Below, piece by piece: positions 13,969-15,832 of a stretch of 15,832 bases of DNA. The stretch is from Comamonas sp. Its GTDB lineage: Bacteria > Pseudomonadota > Gammaproteobacteria > Burkholderiales > Burkholderiaceae_C. The notes under the pieces were generated by a model that was not told where the DNA came from, ran no database searches, and saw only the letters and a list, made by a program, of their open reading frames with translations. The position numbers and the translations under genes were made by a program. How positions within the stretch are numbered: position 1 is the first letter of the stretch; each line of letters starts with the position of its first letter. The DNA is taken from NCBI GenBank assembly GCA_018384835.1, contig JAHAYB010000033.1:1-15832 (forward strand). Direction: 5' to 3'.

Positions 13969-14760
13969 ATGCACTTAATTGTCACCATTGACGGACGGGA
14001 GGCCATTCCGGTTCGAGCCATTGCACTGCTGACGGATTGGAAATGTCTTTCCCCTGACCGCTGCGCCCAAATATTTTCAGGTGATGACTTCCTAGAAGGC
14101 TTTGAAGGCTTGAAGTCTTACGCGCTCCATGCTGATGGCTCTTATACCGAAATTGCCCCCCGCTACTGGGAAAGCATTGTGCTGCGCAGCTTGACCGCCT
14201 GTAGCGAGCGTATTGAGGCTGCTCAAATTACTCACGAAACAGGCTACCAGCAATGGCGACAAGAATCACTTTTACTACTGCCTGCAAGTGCGTTTGTTTG
14301 GCGTGACGAGTTTGAAGCCGCGCACAACAAAGAATATGGCTCAAAAAGCAAGCGAGCACGCTTCAATCCAACCACCTTTAACCCATCGAACTACACACTG
14401 GACTACAACCCTTTGCCGTGGCCTGGATATGACTGGGAGTCAGTCGCGCTAGAAGGGTTTAGCGCATCAGCCGAACCTGTGCAGACCAGCCAGCAGCCTG
14501 CGCCACCAGCACGTAAGCGCACAAGCAAAGAAGAGCTACGCCAGCGCCACACCCTATGGTGGGTGGAGTTTGAAGCGGCAGAGAGCAGAGAGCCGCATGG
14601 AGCACTATGGCGCACAGCCAACGCCATAGCCGACCGCAACAAGGGCAAGGCAGGGTTTAGCCTTCCAAACATCAAGAAGGCACTGGAAAAGATGGTGGAA
14701 GAGCGGCGGCGGCCAGCCCCTGTAAACAACGTGTTCAGCCAGACAAAGCGCAAGCGGTAA
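13969..14760 (+). CDS. Uncharacterised island protein (263 aa)
   Basis: I do not recognise this protein. GGGAGG five bases before the ATG supports the start. There is no signal peptide or membrane helix, so it is probably cytoplasmic. The N-terminal 120 residues look like a globular domain (MHLIVTIDGREAIPVRAIALL). Residues 120-190 are a Ser/Pro/Asn-rich linker containing the aromatic segment NPLPWPGYDWESV. The C-terminal part (185-250) is helical and basic, with a possible helix-turn-helix at RTANAIADRNKGKAGFS and a KRKR tail. A motif of the form W-(R-D/V)-E-F-E-A-A occurs twice (111-118 and 198-204). Codon use is more AT-rich than in the chromosomal genes. Its place before alpA suggests a DNA-related or regulatory role, but this is a guess. 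Confidence 0.75.
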   Translation: MHLIVTIDGREAIPVRAIALLTDWKCLSPDRCAQIFSGDDFLEGFEGLKSYALHADGSYTEIAPRYWESIVLRSLTACSERIEAAQITHETGYQQWRQESLLLLPASAFVWRDEFEAAHNKEYGSKSKRARFNPTTFNPSNYTLDYNPLPWPGYDWESVALEGFSASAEPVQTSQQPAPPARKRTSKEELRQRHTLWWVEFEAAESREPHGALWRTANAIADRNKGKAGFSLPNIKKALEKMVEERRRPAPVNNVFSQTKRKR

Positions 14761-14766
14761 CACAGG

Positions 14767-14870
14767 CTTATTACCAGCCTTATTACCAAAACACCCAGCC
14801 CAGCAGACAGACCTACAGAGGGGCAGCCCGCCCCACACAGCAGCGCGGCTATTACCGGCCTATTACCGGC
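14767..14870. repeat. TATTACC repeats upstream of the AlpA-like gene
   Basis: CTTATTACC occurs at 14767-14775 and 14779-14787 (12 bases apart). CTATTACCGGC occurs at 14849-14859 and 14860-14870 (11 bases apart). The two pairs are 82 bases apart in the 176-base gap between the 263-aa gene and alpA. They look like paired binding sites for a regulator or recombination protein. Confidence 0.6.
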
Positions 14871-14920
14871 GACCAAAGTTCATCCCATTGAAACCCGGCG
14901 CAACCCAGCGCCATCAATCA

Positions 14921-14940
14921 ATGAAAGGATGAACCTTTGA
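14921..14940 (+). promoter_or_regulatory. Overlapping mini-cistrons leading into the alpA-like start
   Basis: ATG AAA GGA TGA (14921-14932) overlaps ATG AAC CTT TGA (14929-14940) as ATGA, and the second stop overlaps the TTG start of the AlpA-like gene as TTGA. AAAGGA (14924-14929) is seven bases before the TTG and can serve as its ribosome binding site. This may be chance, or a translational brake on the regulator. Confidence 0.4.
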
Positions 14941-15170
14941 ACCAAACAACCCACTTCGACCAACTGCCTGACAGCGCCATGCTGCGCCTGGCCGACTTCG
15001 CCAGCGGCAAAGGCAAGCCCGGCATCGTGCCTGCAAGCGCATCGTCAATTTGGAGGTGGATTAAGAGCGGCCAATTCCCCGCTCCCATCAAAATCAGCGA
15101 CAAAATCACCGCCTGGCGCGTGGGCGACATCCGCGTATGGCTGGCCCAGCAAATGCCCCAGGCGCAATAA
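14937..15170 (+). CDS. AlpA-family transcriptional regulator
   Basis: The 77-residue protein is a small MerR-like winged helix-turn-helix regulator. The pattern is MLRLADF, then SIWRWIKSGQFPAPIKI (the recognition helix and wing, typical of AlpA), then AWRVGDIRVWLAQQ. AlpA in P4-like elements activates int or acts as an excisionase, and the same is plausible here. The start is taken as TTG 14937, because AAAGGA lies seven bases upstream. The first ATG (14979) would give 63 residues and would still keep the domain. It is preceded by paired TATTACC repeats that could be its binding sites. Confidence 0.82.
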   Translation: MNQTTHFDQLPDSAMLRLADFASGKGKPGIVPASASSIWRWIKSGQFPAPIKISDKITAWRVGDIRVWLAQQMPQAQ

Positions 15171-15182
15171 GAGGCAGGCACG

Positions 15183-15563
15183 ATGACCCAAAAACAAAAC
15201 GCCCCCGCCAGCCGCAAGACCAACGAGAGCGCTTTTCAACCTATAAAACCAATTGCCGATTCTACCAGCGCCACCCCGGCAAAGCCCATCAGGTTCACCG
15301 CCCGCGAGCTAAGAGCACTCCAGCGATTGCAGCAGTACCCAGAGGTAAACCGCCTTGATTTGGACGCATACCTTGCCGCCAACAACAGCCCCGACGTAAT
15401 CCAGAAATTGCGCCACAAGCTGGGTGAAGATGCCATTCTTACTGTGCGCTTTCCCGTGGTGAATGCGTTTGGTGAGAAGGCGCAGGCAGGCAAATACATC
15501 TTGACAGAAGCAGGCCATGCCAGCATTGCAAGAATGGGAGGGCTGCCATGCTCAAACGCCTAA
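15183..15563 (+). CDS. Small probable winged-helix protein
   Basis: The gene encodes 126 residues. An unstructured N-terminal 35 residues precede a compact domain (about 38-118): TARELRALQRLQQYP, LDLDAYLAANNSPDVIQKLRHKLG, AILTVRFPVVNAFG and KYILTEAGHASIARMG. The order of helices followed by a basic strand pair and G-K/x-Y-x-LTE is that of short winged-helix proteins seen in Burkholderiales phages and islands. The start is 12 bases after the alpA stop, with AGAGG/CAGG upstream, so they are probably co-transcribed. The function is unknown, and DNA binding is inferred from the fold only. Confidence 0.6.
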   Translation: MTQKQNAPASRKTNESAFQPIKPIADSTSATPAKPIRFTARELRALQRLQQYPEVNRLDLDAYLAANNSPDVIQKLRHKLGEDAILTVRFPVVNAFGEKAQAGKYILTEAGHASIARMGGLPCSNA

Positions 15564-15832
15564 GCCGCCTAATCCGCAAGCTACCGTCCATTGACCAGGC
15601 AAGCATGGTGCTGCTTGCGCTGCTGCTGGCCTACGCCATCTTGGCAGGGAAAACCAGCGCCGCCATCTTGCCCACCAGCGCCCCAAAACCCGCTATGATT
15701 CGCCCCGTGCTTAACAGCATGGTGCTTCAAAACACCTTTGATTCAGCGGTATCAGCCCCCACCGATAAGCGGGGTTTTGTCACGCCTAAATTCTGTGAGG
15801 TGGTGTTTCGCCACCCCATCATGGTTATGGGT
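15548..15832 (+). CDS. Partial small ORF, possible Ash-like P4 protein
   Basis: From ATG 15548 the frame stays open for 95 codons to the window end. GGAGG six bases upstream is a strong ribosome binding site, and the start overlaps the previous stop by 16 bases. Residues 1-18 are basic (MLKRLSRLIRKL), 19-33 form a hydrophobic segment (SMVLLALLLAYAILAG), and the rest includes SAPTDKRGFVTPKFCEV and RHPIMVMG. The last motif loosely recalls the H-x-x-MVGR region of Ash-family proteins of P4-like elements, which also lie near alpA. The resemblance is weak and the C-terminus is missing. It could also be a small membrane protein. Confidence 0.45.
   Translation, partial: MLKRLSRLIRKLPSIDQASMVLLALLLAYAILAGKTSAAILPTSAPKPAMIRPVLNSMVLQNTFDSAVSAPTDKRGFVTPKFCEVVFRHPIMVMG

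Larger units (their letters stand above)
11531..15832 (+). mobile_element. P4-like integrative element at tRNA-Phe (left part, continues beyond window)
   Basis: Starting at the tRNA-Phe 3' end there is a P4-type tyrosine integrase, a BrnTA toxin-antitoxin pair, an unknown protein, an AlpA-like regulator, a small winged-helix-type protein and a further small ORF, all on the plus strand. Short phased repeats lie in the gaps. AlpA-like regulators and this kind of integrase typify P4-like satellites and genomic islands. The right boundary and the cargo lie beyond the window, so phage satellite, island or ICE cannot be decided. Confidence 0.8.

Overview
The window looks like a chromosomal stretch from a GC-rich betaproteobacterium, most likely Burkholderiales/Comamonadaceae. 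This is inferred from the rsmB / DUF4390 / NtrY-type kinase / short NtrX-type regulator order, the Calvin-type class II aldolase, a beta-type tRNA-Phe(GAA), and dispersed intergenic repeats of a kind common in that family. No 16S or other decisive marker is present, so the family is an inference.

Layout. (1) 1-580: a disturbed zone. A GIY-YIG nuclease gene (minus strand) is cut off after 50 codons by what looks like the end of an insertion sequence. About 330 bases without genes follow, filled with palindromic repeats. (2) 581-5189: housekeeping genes. fba and uppP lie on the minus strand. A ProQ/FinO-domain RNA-binding protein lies divergent to uppP and convergent to a CBS/DUF294 nucleotidyltransferase-like protein. 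(3) 5190-11399: a plus-strand cluster with a LemA-like membrane protein, rsmB, a DUF4390 secreted protein, an NtrY-like histidine kinase and an NtrX-like response regulator that lacks the AAA+ domain. The last four ORFs overlap or nearly abut, so co-translation is likely. A 162-bp palindromic MITE-like element sits in frame in the 3' end of the DUF4390 gene. (4) 11440-11554: a tRNA-Phe gene with its promoter. (5) From about the 3' end of the tRNA to the window end: the left part of a P4-like integrative element. It carries a P4-type tyrosine integrase, a BrnT/BrnA toxin-antitoxin pair, an unrecognised 263-aa protein, an AlpA-like regulator, a small probable winged-helix protein and a truncated last ORF. 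Its right end is outside the window.

How the parts work together. The NtrYX-like pair is a two-component system translated with rsmB and the DUF4390 gene. In the island, integrase and AlpA-like regulator would control integration and excision, BrnTA would stabilise inheritance, and the cargo lies further right. The least explained signal is a set of short direct repeats with a TACC core, phased mostly at 11-12 bp, at three island sites: before int (GTACCGT), after int (GGATACC, GTAACC, TACCGACTT) and before alpA (TATTACC). They look like binding arrays for an element-encoded recombination or regulatory protein. The tRNA-Phe also has a C5/A68 acceptor-stem mismatch that fits replacement of its 3' end by element DNA.
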